64,000 nucleotides of DNA, from positions 434,001 to 498,000 of the forward strand of contig CANMCX010000003.1 of assembly GCA_947496465.1 (NCBI GenBank), written 5' to 3'. Shown piece after piece: positions 1 to 8,599 of the stretch. The notes below the pieces were generated by a model. It was not told where the DNA came from. It searched no databases and saw only the letters and a program-made list of their open reading frames with translations. Position numbers and translations under genes: made by a program. This DNA is from Marinifilum_A sediminis. GTDB lineage: Bacteria > Bacteroidota > Bacteroidia > Bacteroidales > Marinifilaceae. Numbering within the stretch: the first letter of the stretch is position 1; the number at the start of each line of letters is the position of its first letter.

Positions 1-1
1 G

Positions 2-2254
2 TATCGCGATAGTAAGGCTACCAATTGGCAGGATGAAATTTTCAGATCTGCAGTTATCCAGAATCACACAGTAGGATTATCGGGAGGTAATGAAAAGACC
101 ACTCATAATATGTCTTTAAATTATTTAAATCAGGAAGGGACATTAATTAATACTGGTTTTGAGAAATTTAATGGAAAAATAAAGTTGGATCACAAATTGT
201 CTGATAAAATCAAGACAGGTGTAAATATCAACTATTCGAAAATGGAACAATCAGGTGTGAAAGTTGCCAGTAACAATCGTGTAAGTGTTATTATGGATGC
301 TTTAACAAGTAGACCTGTTGAACCAATTAATTCTGATGGTTTAGAAAATGGAGTAGATCCTGATGATCCTGACAACTTGAGATTTAATCCGGTTAAAACC
401 TTAAACAATACCGACAAATCGAAGCGATGGACAGTGTTTAGAGCAAATGCTTATACACAGTTTGAACTGATGAAAGGTTTGGATTTGAAATTAACTGGGG
501 GATATGTTTCTGATAATCGTAAAGAGAGTGTTTTTTACAATGCAGATACTCGTCAGGCATATAAAGATGGTGGAATTAGTGGAAGTTTAACCGATCGTGT
601 TTACACAACTCTTTCAACATCCAATACCTTAAATTACAGTACAAAAATTGATGGTGGTCATAAGATTGGTGCTTTGTTAGGATATGAGTACAGTGTAAAA
701 AATGATGAGGTATTTACTGCGGGAAGTAAAGATATGCCACTTGACAATTTAAATGTTCACAGCTTACAAGTGGGTGCGACTCCTGAATTACCTACTTCTT
801 ATAAGTCGAAACACATGATGCAATCTTATTTTTCACGTTTGGATTACTCTTTCCGTGAGAAGTATTTATTAACAGCATCGTATCGTGTAGATGGATCATC
901 TCGTTTCCTTGGGGATAATAAATGGGGATATTTCCCTTCTGTTTCTGTTGGTTGGAGAATGATTGAAGAAGAATTTATTAGTGATTTGAATGTATTTTCG
1001 AATTTGAAACTTCGTGCTGGATGGGGTGCAACAGGTAATAACCGTGTTCCAAATGAAAGTGCTTATTCACTTATGGCTTCAAATTCGGAGAATGGTTATG
1101 TATTTGGAAACAATCTATCAAAAGGATTTTATGTAAGTAAATTGGCTGATGCGAATTTAAAATGGGAAACCACTTACCAGTACAATGCCGGAATCGATTT
1201 TGGTTTATTGGATGGAAGATTGAGTGCAACTATTGATGTGTACAAAAAGAACACAAAAGATTTGCTATTGGATGCTGCTATGGCTCCATCAACCTCTTTC
1301 AAAACCATTTGGACCAATGTTGGAGAGGTTGAAAATAAAGGGATTGAATTCTCGTTTACCTCAAGAAATATTGAAACAGATGATTTTACTTGGACGACCA
1401 ACTTTAACATCTCAATGAATAGAAACAAAGTAATTGAGCTTACTGGTGGAGCTACTGAGTTGAAAACAGATCCGCAATGGAATAGCAAAATTACAGAGTA
1501 CCAGTATATTTCAGAAGTGGGTAGTTCTGTTGGACAATTCTATGGATTGAAATCAGATGGTTTATACCAGGTTGAAGATTTTAACTATGTAAACGGACAA
1601 GGATATGTGTTAAAAGAAGATGTGCCAATGAATGGTTCTTCAGCTGTTATTCCGGGAAGCGTAAAATATAAGGATTTAAACAATGATGGTAATATCGATG
1701 AAAAAGATAGAACTGTGATTGGTAGTGCAGAACCTAAGCATTTTGGTGGTTTGGGTAATGATTTTACTTACAAAGGATTCGATTTATCAATCTTTTTCCA
1801 ATGGTCGTATGGTAATGATATTTTAAATGTAAACCGAGTATTATTGGAATCTCCGGGAATTAAGTACAATTACAATTATTTGCAATCTGTTGAAGATCGT
1901 TATACCTCAACAAATCCTGGAAATAATATTCATATTATACGTGGAGAAAAATCTGTTCTGGGAGGTGCGCCAGATGGAAATAAGGTGTCTGATCGATTGG
2001 TTGAGGATGGTTCATTCCTTAAGTTGAAAACTGTTTCGTTAGGCTATAATTTTAGTAAAAAGTTCTTGAAGAAAACATGTTTCTCTAAAGCAAGAGTTTA
2101 TGTTGCAGCACAGAACTTATACACTTGGACAAACTATAGTGGTTACGATCCTGAAGTATCTGTTGGTAAAAAAGGAGCTTTAACTCCTGGACTTGACTAT
2201 TCTGCATATCCTGCAAGTACAACAGTAACTTTTGGAGTTGATCTTAAATTTTAA
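2..2254 (+). CDS. SusC-like TonB-dependent outer-membrane receptor, 5' partial
   Basis: The reading frame is open from base 2, so the gene starts before the window; the first visible ATG (110) is internal. About 750 C-terminal residues remain, covering most of the 22-strand barrel, and the protein ends in the aromatic TVTFGVDLKF, a usual C-terminal barrel strand. Motifs typical of SusC/RagA proteins include the early VGLSGGNEKTTHN stretch, LTASYRVDGSSRF and the late NLYTWTNYSGYDPEVS. The family forms the TonB-powered outer-membrane channel that imports glycan oligosaccharides with a SusD lid. The next gene is susD-like, 53 bp downstream. The missing N-terminal part should hold the signal peptide, carboxypeptidase-like domain and plug. 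That the substrate is chondroitin or dermatan oligosaccharide is inferred from the neighbours. Confidence 0.95.
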   Translation, partial: YRDSKATNWQDEIFRSAVIQNHTVGLSGGNEKTTHNMSLNYLNQEGTLINTGFEKFNGKIKLDHKLSDKIKTGVNINYSKMEQSGVKVASNNRVSVIMDALTSRPVEPINSDGLENGVDPDDPDNLRFNPVKTLNNTDKSKRWTVFRANAYTQFELMKGLDLKLTGGYVSDNRKESVFYNADTRQAYKDGGISGSLTDRVYTTLSTSNTLNYSTKIDGGHKIGALLGYEYSVKNDEVFTAGSKDMPLDNLNVHSLQVGATPELPTSYKSKHMMQSYFSRLDYSFREKYLLTASYRVDGSSRFLGDNKWGYFPSVSVGWRMIEEEFISDLNVFSNLKLRAGWGATGNNRVPNESAYSLMASNSENGYVFGNNLSKGFYVSKLADANLKWETTYQYNAGIDFGLLDGRLSATIDVYKKNTKDLLLDAAMAPSTSFKTIWTNVGEVENKGIEFSFTSRNIETDDFTWTTNFNISMNRNKVIELTGGATELKTDPQWNSKITEYQYISEVGSSVGQFYGLKSDGLYQVEDFNYVNGQGYVLKEDVPMNGSSAVIPGSVKYKDLNNDGNIDEKDRTVIGSAEPKHFGGLGNDFTYKGFDLSIFFQWSYGNDILNVNRVLLESPGIKYNYNYLQSVEDRYTSTNPGNNIHIIRGEKSVLGGAPDGNKVSDRLVEDGSFLKLKTVSLGYNFSKKFLKKTCFSKARVYVAAQNLYTWTNYSGYDPEVSVGKKGALTPGLDYSAYPASTTVTFGVDLKF

Positions 2255-2266
2255 TTGAATATACCG

Positions 2267-2288
2267 GGAATGGGGTAATTCCCATTCC
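2267..2288 (+). other. Intercistronic stem-loop between susC and susD
   Basis: An 8-bp perfect stem (2267-2274 with 2281-2288) closes a 6-nt loop and is followed by TTTT. It lies between the susC stop and the susD start. It could act as a leaky terminator or mRNA stabiliser; the role is inferred. Confidence 0.6.
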
Positions 2289-2307
2289 TTTTAAAAATAT
2301 AAATAAG

Positions 2308-3900
2308 ATGAAGAAAATATATTTTTTGCTTTTTGCTTTACTTCCATTAGGATTTATTGCTTGCGAAGATAGTTTGGAATACAATCCAGATTCATCAATT
2401 ACGGTTGAGAACTTTTACAAAACAGAGGCGGATTTAAATCTTGCTTTAACTGGTATTTATAGTGATTTGGGTGTTGCTTCAACATTTGGTTCAACAATGA
2501 GTATCGAGTGGATGGCTGGAGTTGATGAGGCTGCAATGTCTAGAGATAACAATGGTTTCGCTTGGGCGGTTACAAGAAACGAATTTACTCCTACTACTGT
2601 AACTATTGAGAATACTTGGAGAACACTTTATCATGGTATCAATAATGCCAATACATTTTTAGAAAAAGCTCCTAGCGCTAGTGTTGAAGATGAAGCTTTA
2701 AAGTTGAGTTTTATTGCTGAAGCTAGATTCCTTAGAGCATTTTACTATTACAATTTGGTTCGTGCATGGGGCGATGTGCCGTTGCGAACAGAGAGTATCA
2801 CAAGTGTATCAGGAAATAACGTTACCAAGTCATCCGCTGCGGATGTATATCAATTTATTATCGATGAATTGGAAGAGATTGCTCCAAATTTGGGTATTGC
2901 AGGTCAAGTGGAATATGGAAGAGCAACACAAACTGCCGCTTACGGTCTGTTAACTCGAGTATATCTAAACAGAGCTGGTTATCCTTATCAGATTTTACCT
3001 GAAGAATCGTATGCAAAAGTGGTTGAATATGCCGATATGGTCATCAATTCGGGCAGACACAGTTTGATGGCTAATTATGAAGATATTTTCATGAATTTGA
3101 TTCAGGATATAAATAATCCGACCGAAATTATTTTTGATATTCAATTTTCAAGCATGCGTGATCAGGGATTACAGGAAGCTGGTAAAATTGGGCAATTGAA
3201 TGGTATCGAAAACAAAACAAAAAACAGTACAACAGGACCTTATTCGTATGGATATATTTTTGCCGGTGTAAGTTTGATTAATGCCTACGATAAGGATAAT
3301 GATAATCGTTACGATTGGAATATAGCCAATTGGAAAGCAAAGAAAGATGTTCCTGTAATTCAGAAGAATATCTATCAATGGTATCCTGGAAAATACAAAA
3401 GAGGACAACGAGTACTAAACGATGATGGTTCATATTCTATCGAAGTTCTAGAATCAGGAGACAAGAACTATACAGGAATTAACTTTCCGGTTTTACGTTA
3501 TTCAGATATTCTATTAATGAAAGCTGAAGCATTAAATGAATTGAATAAAACTGCTGAGGCAATTGTAGTGTTGGATCAGGTGAGAGATAGAGCAGGTTTA
3601 GAAGGAATCGATGAAACAACTGTAGCAACAAAAGAAGCTTTCAGAAATGAGATTATGGATGAAAGAATGAGAGAGTTGTGCTTTGAAGGATTAAGAAGAT
3701 ACGATTTGATTCGTTGGGGAGTGTTTAATGAGAAACTACAATCTGCAAAACAAGATATGGTTGATGCCGGTGTTAGTGGAAAATTGGAGTGGATGTTCAT
3801 CTGGGCAAATAATGTACAAGAAAAACACCAAGTTCTTCCAATTCCGTTAAAGGAGATTGAAGAGAACAATCTAATTAAGCAGAATCCTCTTTGGGAATAG
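2308..3900 (+). CDS. SusD/RagB-like glycan-binding lipoprotein
   Basis: This 530-residue protein begins with a lipoprotein signal (MKKIYFLLFALLPLGFIAC, lipid-anchored Cys at residue 19). The typical SusD layout follows: an N-terminal helical part (LNLALTGIYSDLG, WRTLYHGINNANTFLEKAP, AEARFLRAFYYYNLVRAWGDVPL) and the C-terminal RagB/SusD segment (FPVLRYSDILLMKAEALNELN, MDERMRELCFEGLRRYDLIRWG, VLPIPLKEIEEN). The family is a surface lid for the SusC channel and binds the oligosaccharide to be imported. It sits directly behind susC and ahead of a GH88 gene, so it is probably co-transcribed. Binding specificity cannot be read from the sequence; chondroitin or dermatan sulfate is inferred from context. 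Confidence 0.95.
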   Translation: MKKIYFLLFALLPLGFIACEDSLEYNPDSSITVENFYKTEADLNLALTGIYSDLGVASTFGSTMSIEWMAGVDEAAMSRDNNGFAWAVTRNEFTPTTVTIENTWRTLYHGINNANTFLEKAPSASVEDEALKLSFIAEARFLRAFYYYNLVRAWGDVPLRTESITSVSGNNVTKSSAADVYQFIIDELEEIAPNLGIAGQVEYGRATQTAAYGLLTRVYLNRAGYPYQILPEESYAKVVEYADMVINSGRHSLMANYEDIFMNLIQDINNPTEIIFDIQFSSMRDQGLQEAGKIGQLNGIENKTKNSTTGPYSYGYIFAGVSLINAYDKDNDNRYDWNIANWKAKKDVPVIQKNIYQWYPGKYKRGQRVLNDDGSYSIEVLESGDKNYTGINFPVLRYSDILLMKAEALNELNKTAEAIVVLDQVRDRAGLEGIDETTVATKEAFRNEIMDERMRELCFEGLRRYDLIRWGVFNEKLQSAKQDMVDAGVSGKLEWMFIWANNVQEKHQVLPIPLKEIEENNLIKQNPLWE

Positions 3901-3907
3901 ATTTTAG

Positions 3908-3932
3908 AGAAACCGGATTTGTTCCGGTTTCT
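3908..3932 (+). other. Intercistronic stem-loop between susD and GH88
   Basis: A 10-bp perfect stem (3908-3917 with 3923-3932) has a 5-nt loop and no clear U-tract. It falls in the 46-bp gap between susD and the GH88 gene. It may partly end transcription or protect the susCD mRNA (inference). Confidence 0.6.
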
Positions 3933-3946
3933 ATCTTAAAACAAAA

Positions 3947-5215
3947 ATGAATCAAATGGTGAAAAAAATAATTCGTTTTGTTCCCATTTTGCTATTAATA
4001 GTATCGATTTCATCTTGCCGTTCGAACTCTGCAAAGGGCAAAAGTGAAAAGAATGATCTTGTCGACAATACTATTTTTCAGGAGCAATTGGAGATTAATA
4101 TTGAAAACGAAATGGAATACTGCGAGGAACAGTTAAAAAAATCGGTGGCTCTACATACCGATTTTGAAACACATCCTCGTTTAATAGAGAGTGGAGAGCA
4201 GCATTGGAAAATGCCTAAAAATGGTGTTCTTGTTTGGACCGTTGGTTTTTACCCGGGTATACTTTGGCAGATGTATGATGTTACCAAAAATGATTATTGG
4301 AAAACAGAAGCTCTTAAAAGGACCTTACCTTTGGAACCATATAAATTCAATAAAGAGCACCACGATGTAGGTTTTATGATGTATTGTTCTTACGGACAAG
4401 CTTATCGATTGACTGGTAATAAAGAGTATCGGGATGTTTTATTAGAATCTGCGAATTCTCTGATTTCAAGATATAATTCTAAGGTTGGTACCATAAAGTC
4501 ATGGTCTAATGAATTGCACCCACAGTGGAAACAGCACATTACCATTATAGATAACATGCTGAATCTAGAGTTATTGTTTTGGGCATCAAAAGAAACAGGC
4601 GATCCAATTTATAAGAATATCGCTGTAAAGCATGCTGAAACTACAATGAAAAATCACTTCAGAGCTGATTTTAGTAGCTATCATGTAGTTGAATACGATG
4701 AACAAACCGGTGAGGTGCGAAATAAAAATACTTCGCAGGGATTTGCCGACGAAAGTACCTGGGCAAGAGGACAGGCATGGGCTGTTTATGGTTATACCAT
4801 GGTATACAGAGAAACTAAAGATCCAAAATTTTTAGACTTGGTGGAAAAGGTTTCCAATAGGTTTATTTCAGGTTTACCTCAGGATTACATTCCATTTTGG
4901 GATTTCGATTTAACAGGTAAGCAAGGTGAACCACGAGATGCCTCTGCAGCAGCAATTGCAGCATCTGGCTTGGTAGAATTGAGCAGTTTGGTAGAGGATG
5001 CGAATTTAAAGAAGAAATATTGTGCCGCTGCTGATGCGATCTTAAACTCGCTAGCTTCTCCAGCCTATAGTGCTAAAGAAGAAAATGATGCTTTTTTATT
5101 ACACAGTACAGGTGCTAAACCACAAGGAAACGAAATTGATGTGGCTTTGGTGTATGCAGATTATTATTATCTGGAAGCGCTACGAAGAAGAAAAGCTATG
5201 GAAAGCAATATGTAG
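3947..5215 (+). CDS. GH88 unsaturated glucuronyl hydrolase, lipoprotein
   Basis: The protein has 422 residues with a lipoprotein signal ending in SISSC (Cys24). The (alpha/alpha)6-barrel family signature is clear: HHDVGFMMYCSYG with Asp140, and IIDNMLNLELLFW with Asp202. These match the two catalytic aspartates known in GH88 enzymes (Asp88 and Asp149 of the Bacillus enzyme). ARGQAWAVYGY and the late DASAAAIAASGL are also typical. GH88 enzymes hydrate the vinyl ether of the 4,5-unsaturated uronic acid left by polysaccharide lyases, releasing the sugar behind it. It is the third gene of the susCD operon. A second GH88 (16936-18147) heads the minus-strand operon; the two may prefer differently sulfated disaccharides (inference). 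Confidence 0.93.
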   Translation: MNQMVKKIIRFVPILLLIVSISSCRSNSAKGKSEKNDLVDNTIFQEQLEINIENEMEYCEEQLKKSVALHTDFETHPRLIESGEQHWKMPKNGVLVWTVGFYPGILWQMYDVTKNDYWKTEALKRTLPLEPYKFNKEHHDVGFMMYCSYGQAYRLTGNKEYRDVLLESANSLISRYNSKVGTIKSWSNELHPQWKQHITIIDNMLNLELLFWASKETGDPIYKNIAVKHAETTMKNHFRADFSSYHVVEYDEQTGEVRNKNTSQGFADESTWARGQAWAVYGYTMVYRETKDPKFLDLVEKVSNRFISGLPQDYIPFWDFDLTGKQGEPRDASAAAIAASGLVELSSLVEDANLKKKYCAAADAILNSLASPAYSAKEENDAFLLHSTGAKPQGNEIDVALVYADYYYLEALRRRKAMESNM

Positions 5216-5286
5216 TTACACAAGGTTAAAAAAAACATACTTGTAATGTATAAAGCCAAGGAGGCTGAAACATCTGTTTAAATTGG

Positions 5287-5325
5287 AGCTCTCTTAGGTA
5301 TTATTACTTAAGGGAGCTTTTTTTT
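5287..5325 (+). terminator. Rho-independent terminator of the susC-susD-GH88 operon
   Basis: A 10-bp stem with one wobble pair (5287-5296 with 5309-5318) is followed by a run of eight T. It lies between the GH88 stop and the regulator gene. Confidence 0.85.
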
Positions 5326-5409
5326 AGTTAAATTCCAGAAATGAGTATTTCTCACAAAATGAAATGTTAATTTTAGGCGGTTCATAAAAGTTATAGATTG
5401 AAGATAATA

Positions 5410-8265
5410 ATGGGAATGATAAAACAGATATTGATAATTTTTTTCTTACTGATTTTTTCGGTGAGTGGATATGCTATTGGCAAGGAAGTTCATTTTAAGA
5501 AAATTGATACATCTGAAGGATTAAATTCCAACGTTGTATATTCTCTTCTTCAGGATTCAAAAGGATTTTTATGGTTTGGAACCAAGGAAGGTTTGAATCG
5601 ATATGATGGATCGAAACTTATTAATTATGACTTGCCAACTGTGCCTTTCGCCAAAGTTGCAGATAAAAGAGTAAATGCTCTGGCGGAGGGATTGGATGGG
5701 AAAATATGGATCGGAACTCAGCTTGGCATTGTATCATTAAATCCTAATAATAGAAGAACAGTTTATTATGAATTGCCATACGAAGTTAAAAAGGCGCAAA
5801 GCAGGTATGTAAACGCCATAGCAATTTCCGAATTGGGAGAAATTTGGATTGGAACCAGAAATGGTTTATACCGATTCAATAAGCTGAAAAATCAATTTGA
5901 ACAATACGAATATTTTCCATTTAATAGCAAATCTGTAAGTTATTCAAAGGGGGAAAGATTGATTAATGAATTGTGTTTCGATAAAGATGGAAAACTATGG
6001 ATTGGCACTGCAGGAAGTGGAATTTGTCTGTTGGATATAGTGCATAATAAAAAGCAATTTTTTAAAAGATCGGCAAAGAGAAAAGAAGGGGAATTAACAT
6101 CTAATTTTATTGAAGATCTATTTCAGGATAGAAATGGAAAAATGTGGGTGGCTACGGTAAATGGTCTGCATTTGTTTGATACCCTAAATGAGTCATTTAT
6201 TGTTTATCGTCACTCAAACGAAAAGGCAAATTCGTTGTCTGATAATTATGTGACAGCAATTTCGGATGATAGAAAGGGGAATTTGTGGATCGGCACGAAA
6301 AATGGATTGAACTATTTTGATGTGAGCAAAGGAATATTTCATTATTTCAAGCATCATCCAATGATTGAAAAAAGTATTTCGAGTAATAATATACTTGTCG
6401 TTTTAAGCGAGAAATCCGGAAGTGTATGGTTAGGGAGCATGCAAGGTATAAACCATTTTAGTCAAAATAATCTGAATTTTAACTTGTATCAAAATATCCC
6501 GGGTAACACCGAATCCTTAATTGATAATACGCTTAGAGCTGCTGTAGCTGATTCTAAAGAAAATGTTTGGCTGGGAAATGTGCGACATGGTGTTTCTAGG
6601 TTTAATGTTGTAAAAGAAGAATTTACCACGATTCCTTTAGGAGAAAATGTTAAGGCAAGGAAAAGGCATAAGGTTGTTAGAACTGCTTATCTGGATCAGG
6701 AAGGACAAGTATTATTTGGAACTGATGGAGGTGTTCTAAAGTACAATGCTAAGAAGAAAACTCTTGAGAGCTTTCCTGATGAAAAAATCCTGAAATTTCG
6801 TAAAGGAGTTTTCGAAATCTTACAAGATAAAAAAGGCAATTATTGGTTCTCGGAATTAGATAAAGGAATATGGAAGTGGAATCCTAAGAATAATGAGGTA
6901 GAACTTTTAAATAAGGAAAAGAATAAATTGAGTAATCTGAATGTAAAACTGATGACTCAAGTAAAGAATGGAGATGTATGGATTGCTTGTCATATGCGAG
7001 GTGTTTGCCGATTAAAAAAAGGGGAGAGTACTTTTACCTCTTATCGGGATTCTAAAAAAGAGGGTAGTCTATCGGGAAATAGAGTTTATTCTATTTTTCA
7101 GGACAGTAAAGATAGAGTTTGGATTGCTACCGATAGGGGATTGAATTTGTACAATAGCAAAAGCGATTCTTTTTTGTTGTTGAATGAAAACAACGGATTG
7201 CCGGGAAGTGTGGTGCTTAGCATACAGGAAGATAAATTGGGTCGATTATGGTTGGGAACCAATAAAGGTTTGAGTTGTTTCGATATCGAGAAAAATCAGT
7301 TTGCAAACTTCTTTAAGGAAGATGGCTTGCAAGGCGATATATTTGAATACAAAGTAGCTTGTACAAATAAGCAGGGATTAATGTTTTTTGGTGGAAACAA
7401 TGGTTTGAACTCATTTAATCCATCGGAATTTGTAATGAATACCTACCAACCGAAAATACGGTTTACCAGTTATGGTGTAGCAAAAAACTCGGATGAAATT
7501 TCTGGTAATAAAATTAAAATTCTTCACACCGATGAGGATTTTAAGCTAAGAGTGGCAGTCATGTCATTTTGTGAGCCAGAAAAAAACAGGATTAAATATA
7601 GAATGACTTCTGCAGATTCTGCCTGGACAATTTTACCCCTTGGTTTACACGAAATAAGTATAGACAAACAGTTGGTTGGCGAATACCAATTGGAAGTAAT
7701 GGCTTCGAACAACCACATGAGATGGGGAGAACCTTCTGTATTGGAAATAGTGGTTAAAAGGGATTGGAAAGAATATTTCTGGGTGATTTATCTATTTATA
7801 ATTCTAATTTTAAGTACTGTTTTTGCAATTGTTTACTTAAAAGGAAAAAAGAAAAAGAGCCTTAAGACGCAAAAATCAAAAGGATCATCAAAAAGAATTA
7901 TTACAAATCATAAAAGTAAGAAGTGGGAAAACTACATTCTTTTGTTGAACGAGTTTATGGCAAAGGAATCTCCCTATAGAGATAAGAGATTAACAAAAGC
8001 GCAACTTGCGACGCAGATGGAATGGAGCGAATTGCAACTATCTAATGTATTGAGAGAGGGTTTGCAGACAAGCTTTAATGATTTTATTAATACCTATCGT
8101 GTTAATGAAGTGAAAAAGCGCTTGAAAGATCCTCAAAATAAGGATTACACCTTGTTAGCCATTGCAGAGGATTGTGGGTTCAATTCTAAAACTTCTTTTT
8201 ACCGAATTTTTAAGAAATTTACCGATTTAACTCCTAGTGAGTATTTGGAACAACAAGAAGGATAA
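5410..8265 (+). CDS. Kinase-less HTCS-like membrane regulator: beta-propeller sensor, Y_Y_Y domain, AraC HTH
   Basis: About 951 residues. A signal or anchor segment (IKQILIIFFLLIFSVSGYAIG) is followed by many Reg_prop beta-propeller repeats (pattern QDSKGFLWFGTKEGLNRYD), roughly residues 25-690. Then come a Y_Y_Y domain at about 700-785, one transmembrane helix (WVIYLFIILILSTVFAIVYL) near 790-810, a basic linker, and an AraC-type HTH (about 850-945; LTKAQLATQ, then FNDFINTYRVNEVKKRL and CGFNSKTSFYRIFKKFTDLTPSEYL). In canonical hybrid two-component systems, HisKA, HATPase and receiver domains sit between the membrane helix and the HTH; here only about 40 linker residues do. It should sense a periplasmic oligosaccharide and control the PUL directly (inference). 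A TTG at 5398 also opens the frame, but ATG at 5410 or 5416 is more likely. Confidence 0.9.
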   Translation: MGMIKQILIIFFLLIFSVSGYAIGKEVHFKKIDTSEGLNSNVVYSLLQDSKGFLWFGTKEGLNRYDGSKLINYDLPTVPFAKVADKRVNALAEGLDGKIWIGTQLGIVSLNPNNRRTVYYELPYEVKKAQSRYVNAIAISELGEIWIGTRNGLYRFNKLKNQFEQYEYFPFNSKSVSYSKGERLINELCFDKDGKLWIGTAGSGICLLDIVHNKKQFFKRSAKRKEGELTSNFIEDLFQDRNGKMWVATVNGLHLFDTLNESFIVYRHSNEKANSLSDNYVTAISDDRKGNLWIGTKNGLNYFDVSKGIFHYFKHHPMIEKSISSNNILVVLSEKSGSVWLGSMQGINHFSQNNLNFNLYQNIPGNTESLIDNTLRAAVADSKENVWLGNVRHGVSRFNVVKEEFTTIPLGENVKARKRHKVVRTAYLDQEGQVLFGTDGGVLKYNAKKKTLESFPDEKILKFRKGVFEILQDKKGNYWFSELDKGIWKWNPKNNEVELLNKEKNKLSNLNVKLMTQVKNGDVWIACHMRGVCRLKKGESTFTSYRDSKKEGSLSGNRVYSIFQDSKDRVWIATDRGLNLYNSKSDSFLLLNENNGLPGSVVLSIQEDKLGRLWLGTNKGLSCFDIEKNQFANFFKEDGLQGDIFEYKVACTNKQGLMFFGGNNGLNSFNPSEFVMNTYQPKIRFTSYGVAKNSDEISGNKIKILHTDEDFKLRVAVMSFCEPEKNRIKYRMTSADSAWTILPLGLHEISIDKQLVGEYQLEVMASNNHMRWGEPSVLEIVVKRDWKEYFWVIYLFIILILSTVFAIVYLKGKKKKSLKTQKSKGSSKRIITNHKSKKWENYILLLNEFMAKESPYRDKRLTKAQLATQMEWSELQLSNVLREGLQTSFNDFINTYRVNEVKKRLKDPQNKDYTLLAIAEDCGFNSKTSFYRIFKKFTDLTPSEYLEQQEG

Positions 8266-8279
8266 AAAGTTTTTACGCA

Positions 8280-8460
8280 TTACCTAAACAGGCAAAGCTT
8301 GAAAAAACCATTTTTCGGTCTTTACCTAAACGGGCAAAGCTTAAAAAACTAATTTTTCGGTCTTTACCTAAACAGGTAAAGCTTAAAAAACCATTTTTCG
8401 GTCTTTGCCTAAACAGGTAAAGCTTAAAAAAACCATTTTCCGGTCTTTACCTAAATAGGT
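8280..8460. repeat. Tandem array of about 4.5 copies of a 41-42 bp dyad repeat
   Basis: Copies start at about 8280, 8322, 8364, 8405 and 8447 (last one partial). Each carries an inverted repeat TTACCT-AAAC-AGGTAA, then AAGCTT, an A-rich run, CCATTTTTC and GGTCT. Copies differ by few bases; some changes keep G-U pairing while others (A-C) break it. The array fills the gap between the regulator stop (8265) and the convergent TonB receptor (ends 8600). There are no unique spacers, so it is not CRISPR. The rest of the gap to 8599 shows no gene. Possible roles are serial transcription barriers or a protein-binding array. Confidence 0.9.
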
Positions 8461-8599
8461 AACGATAAAAACATACTATTTTTTCAGTCCTTGTTAGTTT
8501 AGAAAATCTAAATGTTTTCAATTTTGATCAATTTTCTAACTATACAACTAACTTGTGCTGATTTTATTTGAAGATAAATATCAAATGATAGAAACTTTC

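Noticed and set aside
8280..8460. CRISPR array
   Set aside because: Units are contiguous, with no unique spacers and no cas genes nearby.
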